Source of the DNA: Rahnella ecdela
GTDB taxonomy: Bacteria > Pseudomonadota > Gammaproteobacteria > Enterobacterales > Enterobacteriaceae
Assembly: GCF_019049625.1 (NCBI RefSeq)
Contig: NZ_JAFMOY010000132.1
Coordinates: forward strand, 434,001-498,000
Direction of reading: 5' to 3'
Length of the DNA stretch: 64,000 bases
The translations under genes were made by a program, and so were the position numbers. The notes under the pieces are model-generated. The model searched no databases. It saw only the letters and a program-made list of their open reading frames with translations, and was not told where the DNA came from. Below, piece after piece: positions 47,098-57,111 of the stretch; within the stretch, counting starts at the first letter, position 1; each line of letters opens with the position of its first letter.

Positions 47098-47445
47098 CTA
47101 CGCTCCCCAAACAACAATTGTTCCGTAAAGTAGGTAAACCACCAGCGTCACGACAATGGCCAGTTGCAGCACAAGCCGGACAGCTACCGGTTTCACATAG
47201 TCCGTTAACACCTGCCACATGCCGATCCACGCATGGATCAGAATCGACAGCAGCGCCAGCAGTGTGAATACTTTGGTGATGGAGGAAGAGAAGAAGCCAT
47301 GCCAGACATCAAATGTCAGTTCCTGAGCCAGAACCACGAAGCCCAGAATATAGAGGATGTACAGGGTGAGGATAATTGCGGAAGCACGCAGTAACAGCCA
47401 GTCGTGCACACCATTACGCCCTAACGCAGAAACGTTGCTTACCAT
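47098..47445 (-). CDS. sdhD: Succinate dehydrogenase membrane anchor SdhD
   Basis: 115 residues, the E. coli length, three membrane helices. Starts [21 protein letters not shown]; the quinone-site Tyr is in the [10 protein letters not shown] segment near residue 83. The ATG at 47445 overlaps the sdhC stop by 7 bp; a longer frame to 47607 would lie inside sdhC and is rejected. Confidence 0.96.
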   Translation of the reverse strand: MVSNVSALGRNGVHDWLLLRASAIILTLYILYILGFVVLAQELTFDVWHGFFSSSITKVFTLLALLSILIHAWIGMWQVLTDYVKPVAVRLVLQLAIVVTLVVYLLYGTIVVWGA

Positions 47446-47828
47446 ACGAGGACTCCAGCCAGAATTGACAGCACGACGGTAAGACCGATTGCCACTTGGG
47501 CAGAACGGGTACCGGCAGCTAAACTCTCTTCGATATAGCCAAAATCCATCAGCAAATGGCGGATGCCACCGCAAACGTGATAGGCCAGCGCAGTGAGTAT
47601 TCCCCAAAAGATGAATTTGACGAAGAAGCTATTCATGATGGCGGCAGCTTGTGCAAACCCTTCAGGAGAAGAGAGAGACAGGCCTAAAAGCCAGAGGAGG
47701 ATACCGACGGCGACGAAGGTAATTACGCCAGAGACTCGGTGTAAGATGGACGCTATCGCAGTAACAGGAAACCGGATCGTTTGCAGATCCAGATTGACAG
47801 GTCTTTGTTTTTTCACGGTTTTGCCCAC
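47439..47828 (-). CDS. sdhC: Succinate dehydrogenase cytochrome b556 subunit SdhC
   Basis: 129 residues, the E. coli length, three helices. Quinone-site Ser27 and Arg31 in [11 protein letters not shown]; heme-b ligand His in [18 protein letters not shown] near residue 84. It begins with GTG at 47828 ([20 protein letters not shown]); no ATG is available at this place. First gene of sdhCDAB-sucABCD. Confidence 0.95.
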   Translation of the reverse strand: MGKTVKKQRPVNLDLQTIRFPVTAIASILHRVSGVITFVAVGILLWLLGLSLSSPEGFAQAAAIMNSFFVKFIFWGILTALAYHVCGGIRHLLMDFGYIEESLAAGTRSAQVAIGLTVVLSILAGVLVW

Positions 47829-48167
47829 ACAGCTCTTATTATTTTACTTCCTCCGGACCGGAGCAGTATGTCAGACAGCACTCTTTCCTTTGTTCTTGTC
47901 GCTGTGGGTGCGTTGGCTGCGCGCGCTGACCCTAATCACTGACCAATGTCAGCTGATAGGGATTCGGTTGCTTGCCGCCTTCCCACAACACCAATAACTC
48001 TGGAAAGCTGAGCTAAAAGCCCGACATTTCCCGCGCTCAAACAACGACATCCGATGTGCTTAAACGGCGCAGAAATGTATTTTCCTTTAAGTCCATTTTC
48101 ATAAAATCTAAGACAAAAAAGAGAGTGCTGGGTGCTCCTACTTCGGATTGCCCGGAGACCTTGTAGG

Positions 48168-48196
48168 AGTATAGGTTGATCACATTCCTATTACAA
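48168..48196 (-). promoter_or_regulatory. Promoter of sdhCDAB-sucABCD
   Basis: Minus strand -35 TTGTAA, 17-bp spacer, -10 TATACT, followed by a leader (AAGGTCTCCGG, GCACCCAGC) resembling the E. coli sdh leader as I recall it. About 340 bp before sdhC. Confidence 0.65.
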
Positions 48197-48283
48197 TTGC
48201 CCTACAAATGCTTTATTCACATTTCTCCGAAACAGTGAGTTAGCTCTCACTTTTCATAAAAGACACAAAATAAATTATCTGGT

Positions 48284-48312
48284 TTGACAATTGATCAACA
48301 TTTCCATTACAA
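48284..48312 (+). promoter_or_regulatory. Candidate gltA promoter
   Basis: Perfect -35 TTGACA, 17-bp spacer and a weak -10 TTACAA, about 400 bp before gltA. A long leader also occurs in E. coli gltA. Confidence 0.5.
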
Positions 48313-48713
48313 ATGAGTTATTCCTATAGGACTGTGATACTGAGCACATACCGTCTTTCGCCTGACGCACCAAAATGGTGAAAGTTTCTGAAGAATCAGT
48401 GGATCACACAATCGCAAATACGGGTCTTCCCTGATGGCTCAAGTTATGCAAAAGTGGTGATTGTGTAAATCCTCATTCTTCTCACTGGTACTGAGCGACA
48501 GAACAGACATGATTTACCGAATCTTTAACAACGATGAAACGCCGCTTGTTTGTCACAGAGCAGTCTGAGACTGCAATTCGACTCAGCTCTACGTTCCCTA
48601 TTTTATTCGTTCGAAGAGCTAAGGCTGACAATAATAATGACCTTACAAGGCGTCGCTTCCAGGCATTTCTGTTGTTAGGGATTTTTAAAAATAAGGCGCT
48701 AAGGAGACTGTAA

Positions 48714-49997
48714 ATGGCTGATAAGAAAGCGACACTTACCCTACAAGGTCACGACCCGATCGAACTAAACGTGCTATCCGGCACGCTGGGCCAGGATGAA
48801 ATTGATATCCGCCCGTTAGGCGCAAAAGGTTTTTTCACCTATGACCCCGGTTTTACGTCTACCGCATCTTGCGAATCTAAAATCACCTTTATCGATGGTG
48901 ACGAAGGAATCCTGTTACATCGCGGCTACCCGATTGATCAACTGGCGCAAGAATCTACTTTCCTGGAAGTGAGCTATCTGCTGCTCAACGGCGAAACCCC
49001 GACGCCGGAACAGTACGAAGAGTTCAAAACCAATGTGACCCGTCACACGATGGTTCACGAGCAAATCACCCGCCTGTTCCACGGTTTCCGTCGTGACTCT
49101 CACCCGATGGCTGTGCTGTGTGGTGTGACCGGCGCGCTGGCGGCGTTTTATCACGACTCGATTGACGTCGAAAATGAACGTCACCGTGAAATCGCGGCTT
49201 ACCGCCTTCTGTCTAAAATGCCGACCGTGGCGGCCATGTGTTACAAATATTCTATCGGCCAGCCGTTTGTTTATCCGCGCAACGACCTGTCATATGCCGG
49301 TAACTTCCTGCACATGATGTTCTCCACGCCGTGCGAAGAATACAAAGTGAACCCGATTCTGGAACGCGCGATGGATCGTATTCTGATCCTGCACGCTGAC
49401 CACGAACAAAACGCCTCGACGTCTACCGTACGTACCGCCGGTTCTTCTGGCGCTAACCCGTTCGCCTGTATCGCTGCGGGCATCGCGTCCCTGTGGGGAC
49501 CGGCTCACGGCGGCGCCAACGAAGCTGCACTGAAAATGCTTGAAGAGATCAGCAGCGTGGATCACATTCCGGAATTCGTTAAGCGTGCGAAAGACAAAAA
49601 CGATTCATTCCGTCTGATGGGCTTCGGTCACCGTGTTTACAAAAACTATGACCCGCGCGCTACCGTGATGCGTGAAACCTGCCATGAAGTGCTGAAAGAG
49701 TTGGATCTGAAAGACAACCTGCTGGAAGTGGCGATGGAACTTGAGCACATTGCACTCAACGACCCGTACTTCATCGAGAAGAAACTGTACCCGAACGTCG
49801 ATTTCTACTCCGGCATCATCCTGAAAGCGATGGGTATTCCGTCTTCCATGTTTACCGTAATCTTCGCGATGGCGCGTACAGTTGGCTGGATTGCTCACTG
49901 GAGCGAAATGCATCAGGAAGGCATCAAAATTGCCCGTCCTCGCCAGCTCTATACCGGCTACGACAAACGCGATTTCCACTCTCAGCTGAAAAAGTAA
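48714..49997 (+). CDS. gltA: Citrate synthase (type II, hexameric)
   Basis: 427 residues, same as E. coli GltA. Condenses oxaloacetate and acetyl-CoA. The catalytic histidines fall in [15 protein letters not shown] (about residue 264) and [13 protein letters not shown] (about 305), and the catalytic Asp in [14 protein letters not shown] (about 362). Starts [15 protein letters not shown] after a good CTAAGGAGA site. Divergent from sdhC; ends at a bidirectional terminator. Confidence 0.97.
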   Translation: MADKKATLTLQGHDPIELNVLSGTLGQDEIDIRPLGAKGFFTYDPGFTSTASCESKITFIDGDEGILLHRGYPIDQLAQESTFLEVSYLLLNGETPTPEQYEEFKTNVTRHTMVHEQITRLFHGFRRDSHPMAVLCGVTGALAAFYHDSIDVENERHREIAAYRLLSKMPTVAAMCYKYSIGQPFVYPRNDLSYAGNFLHMMFSTPCEEYKVNPILERAMDRILILHADHEQNASTSTVRTAGSSGANPFACIAAGIASLWGPAHGGANEAALKMLEEISSVDHIPEFVKRAKDKNDSFRLMGFGHRVYKNYDPRATVMRETCHEVLKELDLKDNLLEVAMELEHIALNDPYFIEKKLYPNVDFYSGIILKAMGIPSSMFTVIFAMARTVGWIAHWSEMHQEGIKIARPRQLYTGYDKRDFHSQLKK

Positions 49998-50020
49998 TTT
50001 CGTCTAGTTCTCAGCAGTAA

Positions 50021-50052
50021 AAAAACGCCAACTTTTACGTTGGCGTTTTTTA
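50021..50052. terminator. Bidirectional terminator after gltA
   Basis: AAAAACGCCAAC / GTTGGCGTTTTT with a six-base loop; also 20 bp beyond the convergent DUF1996 gene stop. Confidence 0.88.
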
Positions 50053-50072
50053 CTTTATGATGAAGGAAAAAT

Positions 50073-51506
50073 TTATTCACTCTGAATTCCGACAACCGTC
50101 AACTGAGAGGAATAATGGGTGTTTCTCGAACCGAAGGTATAAGTATCCCCTTTCTTATTGGTATCCCCACTAATACAAAATGATATTTGTTGCTGCCCTT
50201 GCTGCTGAGCTTTTTTCACCATAGCGGTGACATCAAAATCACGGTATTGTTTTTCCTCATCCAGATATAATCTTGAATAGGTTTTATAATCACAGATCGG
50301 GCGAGTATTCCAGGTCAAACTATTTTCATCCCAGTCATTCGTCGTAGGGTAAATATAAATTGTTTGGGCACCGCTAAGCGTTGTTCTCGCTCCATACAGA
50401 TGAACATTGTATTTGAATAAAGCCATTTGCTCTGACGGATAATTTTCAGGCACAGGAGGTATACTATATTTCACCAAAATAATCTTTTGAGGATTAGCAC
50501 TTTCACTGGCGTTAGATGCATCACCCTGAACAATTAATTCATCAGAAGTACCAAAATTTTTATCACTGTCCTCTTTATTGCTCACATATGTATCGGCAAC
50601 TGGGTCAACATAATGATATGGCATATAACTGGTACAGTCATAATTATTATTCATGCAGCGTTCGGTCATGAATTTAGCCGCGTCCGGTGCCCAACCATTA
50701 ATAAAATCACCATGCGCCGTATAAATTGTGCCCCATTGTTCTATACGTTGATCCCCATTCATGACAGGATCCAATGATAACTGGACTGTTCTCAGATCTA
50801 GCGAAGTCAGCCCTGGAAATAAATATGCCACATTCAGATTAACCTTAGGAATATGCTTCGGATAGTCGGAAGGACAAACACCGTTTTTATCGGCATATAC
50901 CGCATTGGGTTTATGCGTAGCCCCTGCCGGCTTAGCCGCAATATTTATTCCATCCCAGCACGTTGGAAACTCAATAGCGATATTCAATTGTATCGGTTCA
51001 CTGGATGACGGAGGTAAACAAACACGGTCTGCACTATGGCTATAACCTTTGTCGTCATTACACAAAAAATTCACCTGTGAATTAGGAGCGGTTCCTTTGT
51101 GATCACCTGCCAGAAGTTGTAATCCCTCAGGAAAAGGTGTGAGTGGATTTTCGATACTGTTGACTGTCTGATAATATGTTTTCTGATAGGCAGGTCTGAC
51201 TTCTGTACCGTCCGGCAATCTCAGCGAAGGTGTCCAATAAGCAGATGAATCGGCCAGATCCGTACAGGTGGTGGCGGGGGTTTTCCGTAATGTCGTATAA
51301 GTCGAAGAAGCATCAGTAGCGATATTTCCGAAAAAGTCATGCCACATCGCATGCCCCGGCATATCGAACATTAAAATTGCATCATCACCTAATGTATGGG
51401 AATAAGCGCATTTCACGCTGGTCTGATAATTATCAGCATTGCTGAAGAAGGGAATAAGACTCACACTGCAAAGAGAAATAAATAATGCTCTGGTACGTTT
51501 ACGCAT
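50073..51506 (-). CDS. Secreted DUF1996-like / DNRLRE-like two-domain protein
   Basis: 477 residues with a Sec signal peptide ending FSNA-DNY near residue 24. Residues about 38-280 show the layout of DUF1996: MPGHAMWHDFFGN (49-61), TTCTDLADSSAYWTPSL (79-95), FPEGLQLLAGD (125-135), FPTCWDGINI (180-189), CPSDYPKHIP (211-220) and HGDFINGW (265-272). Residues about 300-472 resemble a DNRLRE/CBM96 beta-sandwich: DPVADTYVSN, WDENSLTWNTRP (392-403), FDVTAMV, and a closing SSQLTVV. Eleven cysteines suggest disulfides and export. The gene is clearly more AT-rich than its neighbours and sits between conserved gltA and nei, so recent acquisition is likely. Function unknown; a cell-surface or carbohydrate-binding role is only inferred. 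Confidence 0.8.
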   Translation of the reverse strand: MRKRTRALFISLCSVSLIPFFSNADNYQTSVKCAYSHTLGDDAILMFDMPGHAMWHDFFGNIATDASSTYTTLRKTPATTCTDLADSSAYWTPSLRLPDGTEVRPAYQKTYYQTVNSIENPLTPFPEGLQLLAGDHKGTAPNSQVNFLCNDDKGYSHSADRVCLPPSSSEPIQLNIAIEFPTCWDGINIAAKPAGATHKPNAVYADKNGVCPSDYPKHIPKVNLNVAYLFPGLTSLDLRTVQLSLDPVMNGDQRIEQWGTIYTAHGDFINGWAPDAAKFMTERCMNNNYDCTSYMPYHYVDPVADTYVSNKEDSDKNFGTSDELIVQGDASNASESANPQKIILVKYSIPPVPENYPSEQMALFKYNVHLYGARTTLSGAQTIYIYPTTNDWDENSLTWNTRPICDYKTYSRLYLDEEKQYRDFDVTAMVKKAQQQGQQQISFCISGDTNKKGDTYTFGSRNTHYSSQLTVVGIQSE

Positions 51507-51569
51507 AAAATACCCTCTGTGTCGTTAAACTGCGAACTGGCAATAAGAGAAAAATATTGCTTTGTTCAC

Positions 51570-51596
51570 AGTATAATTTTGCGGCGGGCATTAAAA
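51570..51596 (-). promoter_or_regulatory. Candidate promoter of the DUF1996 gene
   Basis: Minus strand -10 TATACT at 51570-51575 with a weak TTTTTA -35 about 16 bp upstream; 64 bp before the ATG. The 144-bp gap to nei holds nothing else I can name. Confidence 0.35.
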
Positions 51597-51650
51597 ATCA
51601 TACTGGCTCATTCATCGTCAGCACAAATCTAATATATGTAAATGATATGA

Positions 51651-52445
51651 TTATATCTGACACACCGGACACCAGAAAAACGGGCGTGATGACACGCTGG
51701 TTTTGACGATCGGATCACCACAGCGCTCACAGGGTTGCCCTGTCCGGCCAAACACCTTAAAACGAAACAGCGCGCCATGATGCACATTTTCATCCATGGT
51801 TCCACGCGTCGCGTAAGACAGCCGCGCGACAGACAAACAGGCATCCGCCAGCGCATCCAGTTCCGTATCGTTGAGATCTTTGGGTTTATGATCCGGCAAC
51901 AGTTTTGCCAGCCAGAGAATTTCCGCGCGCAGATAGTTTCCCAGTCCCGCCAGAAATGCCTGATCCAGCAACATTCCGCCCAGCTGGCGGTTGCAGAATT
52001 TCGGCGAAAGTAACCGCTCACGTACCTGCGCGACCGTCAGCCGCTCATCCAGAACGTCTGGCCCGATGCGTTGCAGGAACGGATGATTTTCAATTTCCGC
52101 CGTATCGTAAATACTGATTTCTGAAGCGCTGTACAGCAGGATGGCGGCTTCGGTGGTTTCCAGTTTTACCCGCAGGGATCGCTTGGTTTCCTTCGCCACC
52201 TCACCGGCGTTAACCACCCGCCAGACACCGTATAGCTGGTTGTGGCTGTAGAGCGTCAGCCCGTTGGAAAAGTGCGTCAGCAGCGCTTTGCCGCGCGTTT
52301 CAATCGACGTGATTTTTGTACTGCGCAATGCGGACTGATAAGGCTTGAGAGAACCAAACGCAAACCAGACATCCGTGAGCGGCTTATTAACAACCGCCGC
52401 CGCCAGCAAATCGGCGGCGCGGCGGATTTCAGGACCTTCAGGCAT
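51651..52445 (-). CDS. nei: Endonuclease VIII (DNA glycosylase/AP lyase)
   Basis: 264 residues. N-terminal [14 protein letters not shown] supplies the catalytic Pro2 and Glu3; the helix-two-turn-helix has [17 protein letters not shown] near residue 160; and the C-terminal zinc finger is C-x2-C (CERCG) plus C-x2-C (CPVCQ). Removes oxidised pyrimidines. Its ATG overlaps the pcp stop (TGATG), so it is translated from the pxp-pcp message. Confidence 0.95.
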   Translation of the reverse strand: MPEGPEIRRAADLLAAAVVNKPLTDVWFAFGSLKPYQSALRSTKITSIETRGKALLTHFSNGLTLYSHNQLYGVWRVVNAGEVAKETKRSLRVKLETTEAAILLYSASEISIYDTAEIENHPFLQRIGPDVLDERLTVAQVRERLLSPKFCNRQLGGMLLDQAFLAGLGNYLRAEILWLAKLLPDHKPKDLNDTELDALADACLSVARLSYATRGTMDENVHHGALFRFKVFGRTGQPCERCGDPIVKTSVSSRPFFWCPVCQI

Positions 52446-53095
52446 CAGTGAGTCGCACCCTCGGCAATTTTCAAATCCTGTTCTGTGTGCAGCGCAATCG
52501 CGATAGTCAACTCAAGGGCGTTCAGGACAGTGTGTACTGACATACTTGGCGCACCGGGATGTTTAGCCGCCTGCTCAGGCAGATAAGGAATATGGATAAA
52601 ACCGCCCTTCACCACTTTGCATGATGGTTGCGCCAGCCGGTGCATGAGCCCGTACATCACATGATTACAGACATAAGTTCCGGCAGTTTGCGACACGCAC
52701 GCCGGAATGCCGGATTCGCGTAATCCGCTGACAATCGTTTTGATCGGCAGTGAGGAAAAATAGGCTGCTGGTCCGCCTTCAACAATGGTTTCATCCACCG
52801 GCTGATGCCCCTGGTTATCAGGAATACGCGCATCATCGACGTTGATCGCCACACGTTCGAGGCTAAAATCTACGCGCCCGCCCGCCTGTCCGACGCAAAT
52901 TACCATTTCGGGCAGGATCTCATCTATTGCCGCATTCAGCGCATCAATGGCTTTGCCAAATACGCACGGCAGCTGTCGCACCACAATCTGCGCGCCGGAT
53001 AATTCCAGGTCGCCCAGCTGTTTCACCACTTCCCATGACGGATTCACGCGCTCGCCGCCAAAAGGTTCAAAACCGGTTACCAGAACTTTACGCAT
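52445..53095 (-). CDS. pcp: Pyrrolidone-carboxylate peptidase
   Basis: 216-residue cysteine peptidase (family C15) that removes N-terminal pyroglutamate. Catalytic triad visible at Glu80 (FSLERVAIN), Cys143 ([12 protein letters not shown]) and His168 ([10 protein letters not shown]). 15 bp after pxpA and overlapping nei, so pyroglutamate release (Pcp) and its hydrolysis to glutamate (PxpABC) are encoded together. Confidence 0.95.
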   Translation of the reverse strand: MRKVLVTGFEPFGGERVNPSWEVVKQLGDLELSGAQIVVRQLPCVFGKAIDALNAAIDEILPEMVICVGQAGGRVDFSLERVAINVDDARIPDNQGHQPVDETIVEGGPAAYFSSLPIKTIVSGLRESGIPACVSQTAGTYVCNHVMYGLMHRLAQPSCKVVKGGFIHIPYLPEQAAKHPGAPSMSVHTVLNALELTIAIALHTEQDLKIAEGATH

Positions 53096-53110
53096 CGATA
53101 TTCCCTAAGA

Positions 53111-53848
53111 TCAGCCCGCGCTGATTTGAATTTGTTGCTCACCAAACGCTTCCCGCAACCGGCGGGCGAAAGTCAGTGCATGCTCACCGTCGCCATGCAG
53201 GCAAACAGTATCGGCGCTGACCGGCACCCAGAGTCCTTCGCGGCTGAGAACTTTACCCTGCTGCACCATTGCCAGCGTCTGATCCAGCGCCATTTCGTCG
53301 CTTTCAATCATGGCATCCGGCTGACTGCGGGGCACCAGCGTGCCGTCACTTTGATACCGCCGGTCAGCAAAGACTTCCTGACGCGTTTGCAGTCCGAGCC
53401 GCTCACCCGCGTGGATCAATTCACTGCCCGCCAGCCCGACCAGGCGCAGCGCCGGGTCGATAGTATGCACAGCGCGCGCAATCGCATCCGCCAGAATAGC
53501 GTCGGTCGCGGCCTGGTTGTAAAGCATACCGTGCGGCTTCACGTGAACCATTTCCCCGCCTTCTGCGCGAGTGATAGCCACCAGCGCGCCGAGCTGATAC
53601 ACCACCTGTGCGTATACCGTTTCAGGCGGCAGCCGCATCGCGGTGCGGCCAAAGTTTTCGCGGTCAGGAAACGACGGATGCGCGCCTATTGCCACCCCGT
53701 ATTTCAATGCCCAGCGCACGGATTGCCGCATGGTTTGCGCGTCACCAGCGTGAAATCCGCAGGCAATATTGGCGGAACTGACCAGCTGTAACAGCGCTTC
53801 ATCGTTGGCGCAGCCTTCGCCTAAATCTGCATTGAGATCAACGACCAT
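53111..53848 (-). CDS. pxpA: 5-oxoprolinase subunit PxpA (LamB/YcsF family)
   Basis: 245 residues. Family signature [12 protein letters not shown] at the start, then [28 protein letters not shown] and [12 protein letters not shown]. With PxpB and PxpC it hydrolyses 5-oxoproline to glutamate using ATP. The ATG at 53848 gives the conserved N-terminus and overlaps pxpC by 11 bp; the longer frame to 54025 adds an unrelated 59-residue stretch. Confidence 0.94.
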   Translation of the reverse strand: MVVDLNADLGEGCANDEALLQLVSSANIACGFHAGDAQTMRQSVRWALKYGVAIGAHPSFPDRENFGRTAMRLPPETVYAQVVYQLGALVAITRAEGGEMVHVKPHGMLYNQAATDAILADAIARAVHTIDPALRLVGLAGSELIHAGERLGLQTRQEVFADRRYQSDGTLVPRSQPDAMIESDEMALDQTLAMVQQGKVLSREGLWVPVSADTVCLHGDGEHALTFARRLREAFGEQQIQISAG

Positions 53849-54767
53849 GCAGCCCCCGTTTGACCTGTTCAATAAACTGCGTCTGTTCGCGCAGCGCTTT
53901 CTGAGCCTCTGCCGGAGTGCATTGAACAAAATGAACCGGCTCACCCAGACGGATTTGTGCCAGATTATATAAATCCGCTTCGATGACGCAGGCGATACGC
54001 GGATAACCGCCGGTAGTCTGTGCATCAGCCATCAGCACAATCGGCTGCCCGCCATGCGGTACCTGCACCACGCCCGGCAACAGGCCATGCGATAACATTT
54101 CGCGGTCAGTTTCGCGCTTCAGAACATGTCCGTGCAGACGGTATCCCATACGGTTACTTTGCGGGCTGAGCTGCCACGAGACGCGCCAGAATTCTTCACG
54201 CGACTGCGCGCTGAACTCCTGATATTCCGGCCCCGGCAAGGCACGGATGCGGTTGCCGAACAGCAGCTGTTTAATGCCGCCGGAATGCTTTGGCTGCTGA
54301 TACGAATCACCGGTAGGCAGTTGGTCGCCATCCTGCAACTGACGCCCCTGAAAACCGCCGAATTTGGCTTTCAGATCTGTACTGCGCGACCCCATGACTT
54401 CCGGCACATCGATGCCGCCGGAAATCGCCAGATAGCTGCGCATACCGCGTGTGGGCATTTTCATGGTGAGAATCTGCCCCGGTTTCACCGGATAATTCCA
54501 GCCGGTCCAGATATCTTTGCCGTCGAGCTGCGCGTGGCAACCCGCGCCGGTCAGCGCAATCCATCCTTCACGGTGGAACTCTGCGCTGAACTGACCGAGC
54601 GTGATTTCCAGACCAGCGGCATTCTCATCATTGCCGACCAGCAAATTGGCAATCCGCAATGCCGGTGCATCCAGCGCGCCGGACTGACTGACGCCTTGCT
54701 GGCGGTAACCGTTACGCCCTGAATCCTGAACGGTGGTAAACATCCCTGCGCGTAAAACCTTCAGCAT
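53838..54767 (-). CDS. pxpC: 5-oxoprolinase subunit PxpC
   Basis: 309 residues of the biotin-dependent-carboxyltransferase-like (KipA/AHS2) family. Starts [20 protein letters not shown]; also shows [42 protein letters not shown] and [16 protein letters not shown]. Overlaps pxpB by 7 bp and pxpA by 11 bp. Confidence 0.94.
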   Translation of the reverse strand: MLKVLRAGMFTTVQDSGRNGYRQQGVSQSGALDAPALRIANLLVGNDENAAGLEITLGQFSAEFHREGWIALTGAGCHAQLDGKDIWTGWNYPVKPGQILTMKMPTRGMRSYLAISGGIDVPEVMGSRSTDLKAKFGGFQGRQLQDGDQLPTGDSYQQPKHSGGIKQLLFGNRIRALPGPEYQEFSAQSREEFWRVSWQLSPQSNRMGYRLHGHVLKRETDREMLSHGLLPGVVQVPHGGQPIVLMADAQTTGGYPRIACVIEADLYNLAQIRLGEPVHFVQCTPAEAQKALREQTQFIEQVKRGLHGR

Positions 54768-55426
54768 ACGCCCTCCTTTTGTGGCACGAAGCGCACGCTG
54801 TCACCCGGCAAAAGTAATGTCGGTACTTCACGCAGCGGGTCAAACATCGTCAGGGGCGTTTGCCCGATCAGCTGCCAGCCGCCCGGCGTGGCAAGCGGAT
54901 AAATCCCCGTCTGGCTGCCACCGATACCGACCGAACCCGCAGGCACGGAAAGACGCGGTTCGCCGTGACGCGGCGTCACCAGTTTCTCCGACATGCCGCC
55001 CAGATACGGGAAGCCGGGCTGGAAACCCAGAAAATAAACGGTGTAATCCACGCCGCTGTGGCATTCCACCACCTGACGCGGTGTCATGCCCGTATGTTGC
55101 GCCACATGCTCTAAATCCGGCCCCTGTGCGCCGCCGTAAATCACCGGAATTTCAATCAGCCGTGATGCCGGCTCAATCGCTTCGCTTTCTTCCCACCAGT
55201 TTTGCAGGCGTTCAATGGCGTCCAGCGCCGAACTTTGCGCGTCGGTGAGTAACACCGTCAGATTATTCATACCGGGTATGACTTCGCGGACACCGGGATA
55301 CATCGCCCGGTCCTGTAAACGCTGAGCCAGTCCCCAGATACGTTGCTGGCTCGCCAGCGAAACCGGGGGTTCCAGTTCCAGCACTACCGCGCGTTCACCC
55401 AGCAGGTAACATCGTGCTCGTTGCAC
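54761..55426 (-). CDS. pxpB: 5-oxoprolinase subunit PxpB
   Basis: 221 residues of the KipI/AHS1 family. Visible: [34 protein letters not shown], and [15 protein letters not shown] with [24 protein letters not shown], a highly conserved block. First gene of pxpBCA-pcp-nei. The order differs from nothing expected: enterobacterial loci often carry pxpB-pxpC-pxpA-nei. Confidence 0.94.
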   Translation of the reverse strand: MQRARCYLLGERAVVLELEPPVSLASQQRIWGLAQRLQDRAMYPGVREVIPGMNNLTVLLTDAQSSALDAIERLQNWWEESEAIEPASRLIEIPVIYGGAQGPDLEHVAQHTGMTPRQVVECHSGVDYTVYFLGFQPGFPYLGGMSEKLVTPRHGEPRLSVPAGSVGIGGSQTGIYPLATPGGWQLIGQTPLTMFDPLREVPTLLLPGDSVRFVPQKEGVC

Positions 55427-55469
55427 TCAGGCACTCCTCAAAGAAGGGTTGTGGATCATCAGGTTATTC

Positions 55470-55493
55470 ACAAATCAATAGTGTGTGATTTGT
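55470..55493. promoter_or_regulatory. Palindrome between pxpB and the MFS gene
   Basis: Perfect 8-bp arms ACAAATCA / TGATTTGT, 8-bp spacer, 44 bp before the pxpB ATG and about 160 bp before the divergent MFS start; a candidate operator. Confidence 0.4.
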
Positions 55494-55651
55494 TATCAGT
55501 TATGCGTGAAATCGAGTAGTGATGTCAACACATCTGCCCGATTGCGCGGGACACTGAGGTTTCGTCCGCCGTCCGCAACTGGTACTCTCATAAAAGTTGC
55601 TGTTTTTTTTAGCGTTTGGATAACGCCTTCGTTACACAATAGGGATGGCCT

Positions 55652-57094
55652 GTGAGAAAACCATTAGCACTCTTCTTTCCGCTCTACACCACGACATTAC
55701 TGATGCTGCTGGGCTCCGGCCTGCTGACGACTTATATTTCCCTGCGTCTTTCCGCTGTCCACGTCAGCGGCGCGATGATCGGGGCAATTATTGCTGCTAA
55801 CTACATCGGGCTGGTGATCGGTGGCAAAGTCGGCCATATCCTGATCGCCCGCGTCGGGCATATTCGCGCTTATGTTTCCTGCTCCGGCATCATTACCGCC
55901 GCAGTGCTCGGTCACGGCCTGACCGACATTATTCCCGTCTGGGTGGTGCTGCGCCTGATCATTGGCTTGTGCATGATGGTGCAATATATGGTGCTGGAAA
56001 GCTGGCTCAACGATCAGGCTGAAGCTAATCAGCGCGGCGTGGTGTTCGGCTTTTATATGGTGGCGTCTTATCTCGGGATGGCGCTGGGTCAGGTGGTGCT
56101 GATGCTCAACAGCGATTTAGGCGTCAGTACGCTTATCGTTATCGCGCTGTGTTTCGCGCTGTGTCTGGTGCCGATTGCCCTGACGACCCGCACCAACGTC
56201 GGCCATATGTCACCGGCACCGATGGAGTTGAAATTCTTTATCGGCGCGATCCCCAAAGTGCTGGCCATCACGCTGCTGATCGGCATGGTGGTCGGTTCCT
56301 TCTACGGGCTGGCACCGATTTATACCAGTCAGCAATCGCTGAGCACACAACAAACCGGCCTGTTTATGGCGCTGGCGATTTTCGCCGGATTGCTGGCGCA
56401 GTTCCCGCTGAGCTGGCTGTCGGATCGCTATAACCGCAACATGCTGATGCGCATCAACGCCATCTTGCTGGCCGTCGCCGCCTTGCCGCTGGCGCTGCTG
56501 ACGCATATCTCCTTCCCGCTGCTGCTCGGCATTGGTTTTATCGTCAGCCTGATGCAGTTCACCTTGTACCCGCTGGTCGTCGCTCTGGCCAATGACATGA
56601 TCGCGCCGGAACGACGTGTTTCGCTGTCCGCCTGTCTGCTGATGGCATTTGGCGTCGGTGCCTGTATCGGGCCGCTGGCAGTTGGCGCGCTGATCGAGCC
56701 ACTGGGTGGCAATATTCTGTATGCCTTTTTCGCCCTGTGTGGCGGCGGCATTATGGCGCTAAGCAGGACATCGAAGAAGGAAGAAGAGACGCAGATGGCG
56801 GTCGATGCACCGGTTCCGCACATCGCCATGCCAGACAGTCTGAGCAGTTCACCGCTTTCTCCTGCCCTGAATCCGGCGTTTGATGAACAGATGATTCAGG
56901 AAACCATGCCCGCGCCGGAAAACGTCGTCGAACCGCAGGTTGAGGAAAACGAGGCCGCAGAAGAACCGGAAGAGGAAAGCAAGTATCCACCGCAGGGCGC
57001 AGACCCCGAAGTGGATACCGGATTACAGCGGGCGTTTACCCTGCTGGAAGACAGCGTTTCTGAAGAGACAACTGATAAAACGATACATCAGTAA
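55652..57094 (+). CDS. MFS transporter, YcaD-like, with acidic C-terminal tail
   Basis: 480 residues. About twelve membrane helices in the first 370 (LYTTTLLMLLGSGLLTTYIS at the start, MVLESWLNDQAEANQRGVVFGFYM after helix 4), in the style of the YcaD/YfkF group. A hydrophilic tail of about 110 residues, very rich in Glu and Pro (EENEAAEEPEEESKYPPQG), follows, about 100 residues more than E. coli YcaD. The start is GTG at 55652 preceded by AGGGATGG. Substrate unknown. Divergent from pxp and convergent with ybgI. Confidence 0.85.
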   Translation: MRKPLALFFPLYTTTLLMLLGSGLLTTYISLRLSAVHVSGAMIGAIIAANYIGLVIGGKVGHILIARVGHIRAYVSCSGIITAAVLGHGLTDIIPVWVVLRLIIGLCMMVQYMVLESWLNDQAEANQRGVVFGFYMVASYLGMALGQVVLMLNSDLGVSTLIVIALCFALCLVPIALTTRTNVGHMSPAPMELKFFIGAIPKVLAITLLIGMVVGSFYGLAPIYTSQQSLSTQQTGLFMALAIFAGLLAQFPLSWLSDRYNRNMLMRINAILLAVAALPLALLTHISFPLLLGIGFIVSLMQFTLYPLVVALANDMIAPERRVSLSACLLMAFGVGACIGPLAVGALIEPLGGNILYAFFALCGGGIMALSRTSKKEEETQMAVDAPVPHIAMPDSLSSSPLSPALNPAFDEQMIQETMPAPENVVEPQVEENEAAEEPEEESKYPPQGADPEVDTGLQRAFTLLEDSVSEETTDKTIHQ

Positions 57095-57111
57095 GGGGCG
57101 TAATCGTTGCA

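Larger units (their letters stand above)
47829..48713. promoter_or_regulatory. Divergent sdhC-gltA control region
   Basis: 885 bp without a supported gene, AT-rich in the middle. It holds the sdh and gltA promoters listed separately, a palindrome GTGAG-N6-CTCAC at 48235-48250, and TTGATCAA-like sequence at 48291-48298. In E. coli this region is bound by ArcA, CRP and Fnr; individual sites could not be assigned with confidence here. Confidence 0.6.

Noticed and set aside
48235-48250. CRP site in the sdhC-gltA region
   Set aside because: GTGAG-N6-CTCAC is symmetric but the half-site spacing does not match TGTGA-N6-TCACA, so it is only recorded as a palindrome.
53849-54025. 59-residue N-terminal extension of pxpA
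   Set aside because: It lies inside pxpC and precedes the conserved [12 protein letters not shown] start, so it is out-of-frame pxpC sequence.
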